A stretch of DNA of 64,000 bases from Apoderus coryli (Eukaryota > Arthropoda > Insecta > Coleoptera > Attelabidae), in NCBI GenBank assembly GCA_911728435.2, contig OU452200.1, forward strand, positions 35,851,715-35,915,714, read 5' to 3'. A program made the translations under genes and the position numbers. This document shows, one piece after another, positions 10,501 to 22,500 of this stretch (its first letter is position 1; each line of letters opens with the position of its first letter). A model generated the notes under the pieces. That model searched no databases. It was given only the letters and a program-made list of their open reading frames with translations, and had not been told where the DNA came from.

Positions 10501-13500
10501 ATACCACCACTCAACGCTGTTTTCAATCACTATGACACATCACAAATATTTCTAAAATTGACAGCGATATTATTATGCACTTAAATATTTTTACAAAAAT
10601 GAAAATACAGTACTGTGGTTAGAAACCGAAAACTATAATTATTCTTAGTCAGGACCTGACTTGTAACCCAAAATGGCGGCGTCATACGTCACAGTTTATT
10701 TCAAAGTGCCAATGTGGAGTCGGAATGCTGTACTTATTAATGCTGTGCGTCGGGTATAGATTAATGCAACAATATGCCCGGTCCTTAGTATAAAATATCA
10801 GTGTTCGTCACCAAAAAAAAAAAAAAAAAAAAAAAGGGCCATTCACTGAAATGCTGAAATGAAAATGACAGAAAATTGAGTTTTAACATAGCTTAATATT
10901 TTGATATCATGCAACGACCAAAATAATAGAGGGAACGTAAAAAACTGTGTTATACTTTTTCCATTTCAAAATATCATCAAAACATACAAAATACTTGACC
11001 ATCTTGTCAGTAGAACAGCTTTTGGTTATTCCTTTAATCGAGGCATATTTTAGGAAAACTATTACTGATGTCACTGTGACATGTAACCTAAAAGTAACAC
11101 ATTTAAAATTAACTTAACAAAAATTATGCTAAATTCACACTTGAATTTTATGAGGTGATCTTGATTGTCCTAGTTTTTTTGGGGACGGCTGTACAAGAGG
11201 CGTTAAACTTCAGCAATTTCCACTCCCTTATAAACGTACGTTTCTTTTAAAATTGTGATCGAGAGTCAAACGAGATATTAACCTCAAAATGCTTCATAAC
11301 CATAACCAATGATAATGTTGAGCGGTTGTCGTTACTTTGTCAAACAAATGCCAGTGTGGTGAGTGATAGGTGATCATGTCATCAATGTCACATCAGCCCA
11401 GCTGATCTGAGTTTGTACAAGACAAGAACATTTGAACATATATGTCCATTCCATCAGATTCTCATGATTTGGAAAATAATTTTGTAAATGGAGAAATAAA
11501 TAAAAATTACTGACCGATACGTCTAGTTAAATTTCTATTTTCTTCTAGAACGGGTGAGTGAAAGTGACATATACTACGTGCGTGAGACTATATGTCATTC
11601 GATAGAGGGCAGACGAATCGATTTAATTACTATTTCATCATTCCACGGGATTACGTCAGACAGAGAGATCAGATTGAAAAGTTTATTTTCAGACACTTCT
11701 ATAGAGAGACCACACAAGTTTGTGGGTAAAAAGGTTGGTAAAAAGCATTTATTGCATTTTACCCATATTATGTTGTATATTCTGTGGTTTTAGATTATTT
11801 TTGTATCTGCACGAGTTCATCCCGGCGAAACACCCTCCACCTACGTGTTTAACGGTCTACTGAATCTCCTTTTGAACCGTGATGATTTGGTTGCGCAAAC
11901 ATTGCGTAAACTGTATGTGTTCAAATTGATACCGTTCTTGAATCCGGATGGTGTGGCTAGAGGACATTATCGTACAGATACTCGAGGAGCGAATCTCAAT
12001 CGAGTGTATTTGAATCCCAGTTTGACGGAACATCCGTCTATTTATGCTGCCAGAGCTTTAATTAGGTGAGCCAAGAAAAGATCAGTAATCATAATGTTAA
12101 TTCGCAGCTTTTTCTTTATTTTTATTTTATTTATTTAATATCACTAACAACCCTATAAAATGATTAAATAACAACGAAATTTTCACTTCTTCTTCTCCTT
12201 TCTTTCTTGTATTATTGGAATCTTGTTATCATAGACATTCAACCAGCGTAAGTATCGACCTCAAAGTGTCAAAGCTCTGATACGCGCCAGAGCGAGAAAA
12301 GTCAACCCTTTGTGTTAACCTAGATCCTTCATCACGTACTAACACTAAAATCACACTACAGCACGGACTAAACAAACAAAAAAAGAAAAACCAGAACCTT
12401 AGCAAGGAAAAGTAATTCACCCAAAATACTGATGACGACCCTAAATATGGAAGAAACGCTGGCTGTTTGCTACTAAGTTAGCAGGAGGCCATTAATTTAA
12501 AGAAAAAGTATGGACCTACAGTTTTAGCGTGGTCCTAGACTGCCATCCGCCAGCCCCACCACTATGTAGTCAATAACTACTTGCCATAGGCAAGTCTACC
12601 GACTCGGCCGGAAGCACCGTCCACCCATCCAATCCCTATCTGCGCCACTATGTACTTGACTACCGTGATCACACCGACAGGTGTTTTAACATGTGGGCAT
12701 TTCACTTCTTCATCGCTCGTAAATCTTCCCGGAGTTCTTTTTTCATTTTTGGGAATAAACAATAATCGTTGGGAGGCCCGCTGTGGACTATAGTGTGAGT
12801 GATTTATGATGTCGAAACCCACTTTGTGCAGGGCAGCCAGCGCAATACGATTCTTGCTTACTGGCTTGCTTGCTGCCTTTTTCTAGCGAAGCTCACACAT
12901 TTACACTTATCAATGTTCAGCGATAAATTCGGGACGATAGGTTTAGACCCCCGGTTTTCTCTTCGGAACTGAGAGGTACAGAGACAGAAAGGAAGGGAGT
13001 TAAAAGCCACCGTTATTCCAATTCTGAAACCAAGAACAACCTTATTATTCAAACGTTATTGATAGTGTTTGTCTTGTTGGAAAAAACTTTAAACGTAAAT
13101 ATCTCGAAAACGGTAAGAGATATCGAAAACGGAGTTGGTCTTTATAACTCCGGCCTTTTATGCTACCAATAGTCCCCCTCTATCACTACACCAAGTTTCA
13201 ACCATTTTGGAATCATCAGTTTTTTTGAAAATTTTGACGATCTGTCAATATGTTTCTTTAAGTTTTGGAAAAATCTTTAAACGTAAATATCTCGAAAACG
13301 GTAAGAGATATCGAAAAACGGAGTTGGTTCTTTATAATTCCGGCCTTTTTCTGCTACCAATAGTCCCCTGTATCACTACACCAAGTTTCAACCATTTTGG
13401 AATCATCAGTTTTTTTGAAAATTTTGACGATCTGTAAATATTTGTTTCTTTAAGTTTTGGAAAAAACTTTAAACGTAAATATCTCGAAAACGGTAAGAGA

Positions 13501-16500
13501 TATCGAAAAACGGAGTTGGTTCTTTCCAATCCCGGCCTTTTCTGCTACCAATAGTCCCCTCTATCACTACACCAAGTTTCAACCATTTTGGAATCATCAG
13601 TTTTTTTGAAAATTTTGACGATCTGTAAATATTTGTTTCTTTAAGTTTTGAAGATTTTTGGAAAAAACTTTAAACGTATATATCTCGAAAACGGTAAGAG
13701 ATATCGAAAAACGGAGTTGGTTCTTACCAATTCCGGCCTTTTCTGCTACCAATAGGCCCCTCTATCACTACACCAAGTTTCAACCGTTTTGGACTCATCA
13801 GTTTTTTTGAAAACTTTGATGATCTGTACATATTGTTGTGCAAATAATGCAACGAAAAAAAAATAAACCATAAAAAAAATGTACATATTTGTTTCTTTAA
13901 GTTTTGCATTCTGGCGGCCGAACGCAAATATCGATGATGAAATTCAGCATCGTATAAGATGGACAAGCGCATCTTTTAGCCGCCTGAGGAAAAAAGTCTT
14001 TAATAATCATAACATCGACGTTCGAACTAAATTGCGAGTGTATAAAGCTATTGTAGTTCCTACCCTTACGTATACCTATGAGTCTTGGATCACTTATCGG
14101 AGGCATTTAAAAACCCCAGAGAAGTACCATCAACGATTAAACGGCAGGACCGATGAACAAACGTCAGCGTAATGGAGGAAACTGAAACAACTACTATTGG
14201 GGCGATGTCTTAAAAGAATTCTTGGAATTAAATAGCAGGACCGATGAACAAACATCAGCGTTCTGGAGGATGCTGAATCAACTAGCATTGAGGCGATGAT
14301 TGTGAGGTACCAGCTGCGATGGACTGGTTACGTAATCGGCATGCCAACGGAACACCTTCCAAAGAGAATCCTTTAATCACAGCTTAAGGTCGGCTCACGA
14401 AATCAGGGAGCGCAGCAAAAAGGGTACAAGGATGTTCTTAAGCCCAATATGAAGAAATGGGGCTTAGATGTGAAGAACAACTGGGAGTAGACCATGAACG
14501 ACCGACCGAGATGGAGGTGTACCATTTACGAGGTTCAGAAAGTTTTTGAAGAGCAGCGTCCCAACATTTTGTGACAAGATTTGCGACTCGAGGATCGGTC
14601 TGATTAGCCATGTTAGGGTACACGAAGTGAATGCTGATGATGATGACGTGTTTGTCTATTCTTGTTCCAGATATTATCATTTCGGTTTTGAGAAAGAGGA
14701 TAAAATTCCAAAATGTGACAATTGTAAATTAGGAATTGAACCGGTTAGTTCAGTTAGTGAAGAAGATGACGAAGAAACTAATAATCGAACAGAGAGCATA
14801 TCGCAGATGGCGCATATGTCACTAGATGAAGATCAAGCGTCTATGCCTTGGTGTACCAGATGTAAGTAAGGTAATTATTAATTCATGTCAAACCCAAATC
14901 TAAATTTACTTTCAGGGCATAATTTTTGTCGATCATGCGGCGCCCAACTCACTCATACAATTAGCAGAGAAGAAATTAAGTTTGAGTCGGTCAATACGGT
15001 ACATCAGGGCGGTGATGTCAATCGCAACAATGATTCTGGCTGTGGTTTGTTTTTGTATATCGATTTGCATGGTCATGCATCGAAGAAGGGTATATTTATG
15101 TATGGGAATCATTTTGATGATTTGGATCGACGTGTCGAGTGCATGTTACTGCCGAAATTGATGAGTTTAAACAATCATCACTTCCATTTTCAGGGATGTA
15201 ATTTTACGGAACGGAATATGTATTTGAGGTAAAAGAAAATGGTTTTTTTTACAGGAATAATTGATTCAGGTGGTCGTAAACTGCTTATCAGTGGCTAACA
15301 GGAACCGGTAGCTAAGATTAGGCTCTACGTTATGGTATTTTGGTTTGTTTATTGTAGATTGTTTTATCGGAGTCGTTTAGGCGGTTTGGCCTCCCCTCAC
15401 TTCGACCTGCAGAAGATCTTTTATAAATGACTCTAATCTATGAATTGCCCAGCTGTCCCACACTTTTCATAAAGCTGATGATTTCTCTGGGGGCTAAATT
15501 CCTTGCCTCGTCGGGTGTTAGGGTCACCCCTTGAAGGTGTTTTAGCCTTTTGCAGAAAAGTGCCATGCATTCACAGAGCACGTGTTCTGTTGCCTCTGTT
15601 GCGTCTTCGCAAAACCGACAAGTGTCGTCCTCGGTTAGGCCCATCTTTTTGAGATGGTACTTCACTGGGTGGTATCCCGTAAAAAGGCCTGTAATTCGCC
15701 TTAGGTCGCTTCTCTCCAGTTGGATAAGCTTCCCTGCGTTGGCCGCTGAAGGTTTGATAAACCTTTTTGATTGTCTTAGGCCTGGAGTGTTTCTCCAGTA
15801 GGACTTAAGTTGTTCCTTTTCCCATCTCCGAAGTTCTTCCTTCATATGGCTTTTTGGAAGGCCAACGATGGGTTCCGGGCCGCAGAATGGAGCGTTTGCG
15901 CCCTCTTTTGCCGCTTCGTTCTCCTCTATGCCTGTCCTGTAGCGCTATTCTGTACACTGTATCGACAATCGTCGGTATCGGTAAGTTACCGACATCCAAC
16001 GGTTGCGCTACCGATGGAATCAAAACGACGCTATTCTGTATGCCACGGTTATCGACAGTCGGTAATGGAACCGTCAACTATAGGCTTGCAAGTGACATCA
16101 CTCGAATCGGTACGTTCAGCCAATGAGCGTTGAGATATTTGTATACAAATAACAAATATTTTGTTGTGTTTCATTTCTAATTTGTGTGACGTTTTAAGTT
16201 TGAATTTTTCAATGTAAGATGTCTGCAAGAAGTAGTAGATAAGTGAAAATTATTATACCAAGATAATAAATAGTGACACATCTTTTAGAAGTATTTTACC
16301 TACAAGAATGAAGGATATCCTTTGTTTTTGTTGTCAAGTGTTTGGTTAGGCTATATGTTTAAATTTGTGAGGGTACTGCAAAATCTCACAATTTTAATAA
16401 AGCACTAGACACTACACTGTAAAATCACTCTATAGTCCAAATATACTTATAATATATAATCCGCAATTCCAACCAAAACATCAATAATGATCCAATAATC

Positions 16501-19500
16501 GCTCAACAAACATCGGTAACGTCCACCGTGGAGTGAACCGCACGGTGAGATACCGATCTTTGTCGACTCAAATTACCGATATCGGTCGGTATTAGAGCAT
16601 ATAGAATGCCGCACGAAGCGACTTGCTGACGGCTGTCGGTAAGTGGGAATTACCGATACCGACGGTCTTCGGAAACGTGTACAGAATAGCGCTACTGGCA
16701 CCCATGTCAGAGTAATCTTTTTCCCCTGAGCTGCCAGTTGCTTTGACGTGAAGGTGTAAGACCTCAGTGCTTTTAACGCAGCCTGACTGTCTGACATAAT
16801 ATTGATCTGCCATTCCGGGATACCTCTCTGCAGGCATTCTTGAGCACAACGATTAATAGTGTTGATCTCTGCTTGGAATATAGTGGGACTTTTCCCGAGA
16901 GGTTCAGAGAGCCTCAATTAGGCCCATGCCTGTGTTCCCTTCGATTCCTTTTGAACCGTCCGTATACCAGACGGATGTGTTTTCTGGGAATCGTGGTTCC
17001 CCATTTAGCCATTTTTGACGGTCTCCAATGACCACTTCAAATGGAATTTCAAAATCATGTTTGTGTGGCAAAGCGTCAGACGGTTTTCTTCCTGAATCCA
17101 AAGGTATTAGATTCGGGATTCCCATGTGTCCCTCTCGATCACCAGATTTGTATTCCATTACCTGTGCCAGTTTCAGAGCGCTAATTGCTGCCTCTTTTTT
17201 GACTAGGACAGACAAAGGTATTAGATGCAGCAACGTTTCCATCGCTGCTGTGGGGCAAGTTCGCGTTGCCCCCTGTTATTCCTAAACATGCAAGCCGTTG
17301 CAACTTTTGAAGACGGCATTTTGTATGCTTAATATTAACTAACTTTTGGCCACCATACTAATGAGGCGTATGTAACCATGGGTTTGATGACTGTTTGGTA
17401 CACCCAGTATGTGAGCTTTGGCTTTAGCCTCCAAGTTCTACCGAGTAGCCTGTGCTTTGTTCATGATTCTAAGGAACCAATGTGCAACAAATCGGTTTGT
17501 TGAAGCACAGCATCACAGGCGTTATCAAGAACTGAAGGTAACGAACGAAGCGTGTGCATGCAATCGTGCACTTCACATTTGCTCTTATGCAAGAATGCGT
17601 GCAAATGTGTCAGTTTTGCATGATCGTTTGTGACCGAATTTGTTGTGTATTTGTATTTACTCGGAACCACTAGATGTCGTTGTAATTAATCACTTTGTTG
17701 TGAAGTTACAACGTTGTTATAAATGAATGGATTAAATATCTTAACAGATCACCAAACTGATGATTATTTTCCTCAGTTAAATTAGTTGCGTTTCTTCTTA
17801 TTCTTTTTGTTAAGTTTCCAATATGTTGAGTATTAACGTGTCGTTATGATTGACTGTATGTTTTTAGGGATAAGCGGGACGGTATGAGTCGTGCCGGGTC
17901 TGGACGCGTGGCTGTCTTATCTCTGACTGGTATGATTAAAAGTTATACCTTGGAGTGCAATTACAACACTGGCAGATTGGTGAACGTGTTGCCACCAACG
18001 ATACGTGAACCGAATGGGAAAGTACATACATTGTCTGTGCCACCAAAATATACACCACACATATTTGAGGAGGTAAGAGACGGAAGTGAGATTATATTGA
18101 TTATTTTATTATTTCAAGACTCCATTCCCAAACCAAACCTCTTTCAAGATGAGGTAGCTGAATATTATAACACCAACCCAACTCCACCCTGTACTTTAGT
18201 GGTGTTACTACGCAGAGCAAAGGTTACAATGGAGTATTTACTTATACAGTAACAAACAAAAATCTTCCAAAATCACTACTACAGGAGTGTTTAACATCAT
18301 TTGTCTGGTGCCCTGCTCACGATATTAATCACCCGCATCGATATATACAGGGTATCCCCTCTCAATTGGAAAAAACTTCTGGGGCATATTGAGGAACCAT
18401 AGACAAGTAGTTTGAGATAAGCGACTGCTGTCTGGAAGTGCATGGTTTTCAAAATACAGGGTGTCAAATCTTTTTTTATCATCAATATCTCAAAGACACG
18501 TTAACCGATTTTCTTGAAATTCGCTGGTGATGTAAGCTTAATAAAGCGCTCAGTTAGCACTAATTAAATGTTAATTATGACTTCCAGTGGCGCCCCGGGG
18601 GACAGTGTCACGAATAAAAATGACAAAAAAATGTACGCTACTGACTTTTTTTGAAAATTTTCTATTTTTTTTAGAGAGCTCAGTTAAAAATACAACTTTT
18701 TTGTCACTTGATATTTTTCCATATCTCTCTCCGTTTTCGAGAAAAATTTTTTATTAAAAGGTTCATTATTATTAGAAAGAAAAACAAGGAGGCTTTTTTA
18801 CAAATAATTTATTATTAATAGTGGAGCAAATGCTCAAAGTGTTCACCATGCATTTCGATGCATTTTCTGCACCTGTCGAGCCAGGATTCGCGCACCCGAG
18901 CAAACACGCCTGGATCGTTCGCGATAAATTCCGCTGCCACCGCAACCTTTTGTGTACCTAGTATATCACAATAAAGTCATTATTATTATAATTAAAAATC
19001 TACCAAAAACAAATTAAAATATTTAATTTAACTTTATACAATTAGAAAACACATCTTGACTCAACCAAGACTAGCACGAATCTAACTTGAAAAAGACCGA
19101 TTGTCTTTCCAAAACACTTAACATACATGAGAAGTAGGTACCTAGATTGAAAATAGCCAACCAGAAAAAAAGGGCATTTTTACAATATACCCCAATAAAG
19201 ATACATCTACAGGGTGAGAAGATTGACAAAATATGATACATTTTTATATTTTAATAACGGTTGTTGATACTTAGGTATCTTATGTTGGAGTTCGTTCAAA
19301 AGATTAACCAGTCACTACCATTTGTAAAGCAAGAAACAATACGATTTTATAATGACTTCTCAATTTCCCGAATCAGCGACTGGACAAAAACCCATTGTTT
19401 TTTATGCGCCCGTTATATATATTATTTGATATGGGAAACCGTGACACCCTCTCTCTCTCCTAGCTTCTGTATATAATAATAATAATAGATGTTCCGAAAA

Positions 19501-22500
19501 TTTTAAATGTTTAGACCATCCTATAACTGAAACATCGGGTTATCTTTTCTAATATATGCTTTTATCTTTGGGCTCACTCATAAACATAAACTCAATATTC
19601 TCGATTAGAAGAAAGGTCGTTCTTTTAGGTACCTAACAATTCCTTTAGGAATATTTGTTAAAAGCCCCAGCATAATAAATTTATTACTTGCAGATGTTGT
19701 ATAATGTTTACGAAAGATTATACTTGTAGACATATTAGGTAGAAAACTATAATACTATGGGACATATCTATAAAAGCCAAATATATATACAGGGTAGGAC
19801 AAAAGTAAATTCTATTGCCCGTCTGCTTTGTTACACAGTTCAAAATTTCCTGAAAACTAAAACATAAGTCGAATTCACACCATTTTAGTGTGTTTGCGGC
19901 TTTTGTTATTAGTGTAGTTGTTCAATATGCGAAAATATCCTTTTAGCAGTTTCCAACAGCGAACAAATAATGTATTCAGATGAACTTATTTATCAGGTAT
20001 TTTAATTATTATTATTATTAACAAAACTGTTCATTTTCGCCGTCTCTACAATTGGCAACGCCGCGAATATTATCCCTACAGCTGATCATATGTTGGAAGT
20101 CATATTGAAAAATGGTTGTCATAGGCGCCGATTTACCGGGGAAAAACGTGGATTTGCCCCATTTTGTAAACATCGAATAAAAATCCCGAAACAAATTTTT
20201 TATAGTTTTTCATGCTTCTCTGAGCTGAGTTCACCCTGTATATTCATTTTTCAGGTGGGCAAGTCACTAGGCGCTTCCATTCTGGACCTCACCGGCCAGA
20301 ACCCATTCTCCCGCTTGCCCAACTCTGAGTTCCACACGTTGACCGGTTTGCGTGAATGGTTGCGCAACAGTTGTACATCAAATGACTTTGGTCCTGACAA
20401 TTGTCCCAGAGTGACGCGGATGCGTAACAAAGCGGGAGCTGTTGGTAATGCGGCTGCGGGCCTACGAACTCAGGTAGGCGTATTAGCACCGAATGAGGAA
20501 TGCGATATTAGAATTTGCGCGATCTGTTGATGATGATTTGTAAATTATTAGGTTTGGATGACGGGAAAAAAAAATTAGTCTGTGATTTAATGAGAAATTT
20601 GAAAATTATTATGTTATTAAAGAACGAAAAAATAATATCATTCCGATATCATATTTATACTATATTTTTTTATTTGATCTACTATAGAGTGCACAAAATA
20701 AAGTGAGAGATTGTGTGGGGTGTCCTGTTCCTTCAAGGTGAAATTCTGGAAAAAGGAACTAAAAAATGCAGGAGGAGAACACTTATCCTCCTGATACACT
20801 CTGTCGGAAAGACATTGGAACCGAAACCAAAGATTGGATGTACACCAGACCTAGGAAAACATATTCGTCGTGTTTGGAATTTGCGACAGATTGAGGTTCT
20901 ATACAAATAAATAAGTCCAGGGGACATTAAGGGCTCTAAAAATCTCGAAACTAGGGGTTCCTGAACGGATTTAGGCGTGGCTTAGAGTTACATGCAAGAC
21001 TGCGCCTGGATGACTCAGTTTCTTCCAGTTATTAAGATTCAATGAGCGACCTGATGGTCTATTGTGTTCCCCTGTCTTGAGTTACTTGATCTGTATCTCA
21101 AGTTACAACTCCCCATCAAGTTCTAGAGATCTTATGGTTTCAGGGACAACACGTCTCCATCTTGCAGGATTTCATGCAAGAGTGCACCTGGATGACTCAG
21201 TTCCTTCCCAGTGATTAAGATTAAACGAGCGACCTGATGGTCTATTGTGTTCCCCTGTCTTGGGTTACTTGATCTGTATCTCAAGTTACAACTCTCCATC
21301 AAGTTCTAGAGATCTTATGGTGTCAGGGACAACACGTCTCCATCTCGCAGGATTTCATGCAAGACTGCACCTGGATGACTCAGTTCCTTCCCAGTGATTA
21401 AGATTAAACGAGCGACCTGATGGTCTATTGTGTTCCCCTGTCTTGGGTTACTTGATCTGTATCTCAAGTTACAACTCCCCATCAAGTTCTAGAGATCTTA
21501 TGGTTTCAGGGACAACACGTCTCCATCTTGCAGGATTTCATGCAAGAGTGCACCTGGATGACTCAGTTCCTTCCCAGTGATTAAGATTAAACGAGCGACC
21601 TGATGGTCTATTGTGTTCCCCTGTCTTGGGTTACTTGATCTGTATCTCAAGTTACAACTCTCCATCAAGTTCTAGAGATCTTATGGTGTCAGGAACAACA
21701 CGTCTCCATATCGCAGGATTTCATGCAAGACTGCACCGGATGACTCAGTTCCTTCCCAGTGATTAAGATTAAACGAGCGACCTGATGGTCTATTGTGTTC
21801 CCCTGTCTTGGGTTACTTGATCTGTATCTCAAGTTACAACTCCCCATCAAGTTCTAGAGATCTTATGGTTTCAGGGACAACACGTCTCCATCTTGCAGGA
21901 TTTCATGCAAGAGTGCACCTGGATGACTCAGTTCCTTCCCAGTGATTAAGATTAAACGAGCGACCTGATGGTCTATTGTGTTCCCCTGTCTTGGGTTACT
22001 TGATCTGTATCTCAAGTTACAACTCCCCATCAAGTTCTAGAGATCTTATGGTTTCAGGGACAACACGTCTCCATCTTGCAGGATTTCATGCAAGACTGCG
22101 CCTGGATGACTCGGTTCCTTCCCAGTGATTAAGATTAAACGAGCGACCTGATGGTCTATTGTGTTCCCCTGTCTTGAGTTACTTGATCTGTATCTCAAGT
22201 AACAACTCTCCATCAAGTTCTAGAGATCTTATGGTTTCAGGGACAACACGTCTCAATCTTGCAGGATTTCATGCCCCAAGTCTGCCTAGCGTCCTTTTCA
22301 AATACCAAACAAATGCATTGCTGAAGAATGATATTATGAAGGGCTATCTGCAAGATGTTTGTTTTAAAAGTTTACCTTCCATGACATCGGGAGAGTATAC
22401 AAGGTGAGCCAATAAAAAGGAGACAGAGGCCAAAATTGTAGTTTTTGTAGTACGTACCTCCTACGAGGGGTGAGTATCACCCCCAGAAAGTAGGTTGACC

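Larger units (their letters stand above)
8516..10792. mobile_element. Inverted-repeat DNA element interrupted by the P-like element
   Basis: The left arm (about 8516-8660: TATACTAGAAAGGGACC, GATGGAGCTAAAGTGGGTAG) is repeated inverted on the right, but there it is split: part at 10748-10792 (complement TATACTAAGGACCGGGCAT) and part at 9240-9296 (complement GATAGAGCTAGAGTGGGTAA), with the P-like element 9297-10747 in between. So a foldback/MITE of about 0.8 kb sits in carboxypeptidase intron 4 and took a second insertion in its right arm. No coding capacity seen between the arms (8660-9240). Confidence 0.6.

Noticed and set aside
14861..14869. A third CxxC (WCTRC) in the carboxypeptidase insert
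   Set aside because: The last Cys appears only when reading through the donor; after splicing at 14861 the residue is Trp (WCTRW).
15550..16133. Plus-strand ORFs over the RNase H LINE and the MITE
   Set aside because: The coding strand is minus (RNase H and CCHC-like tail); the + frames cross the MITE border.
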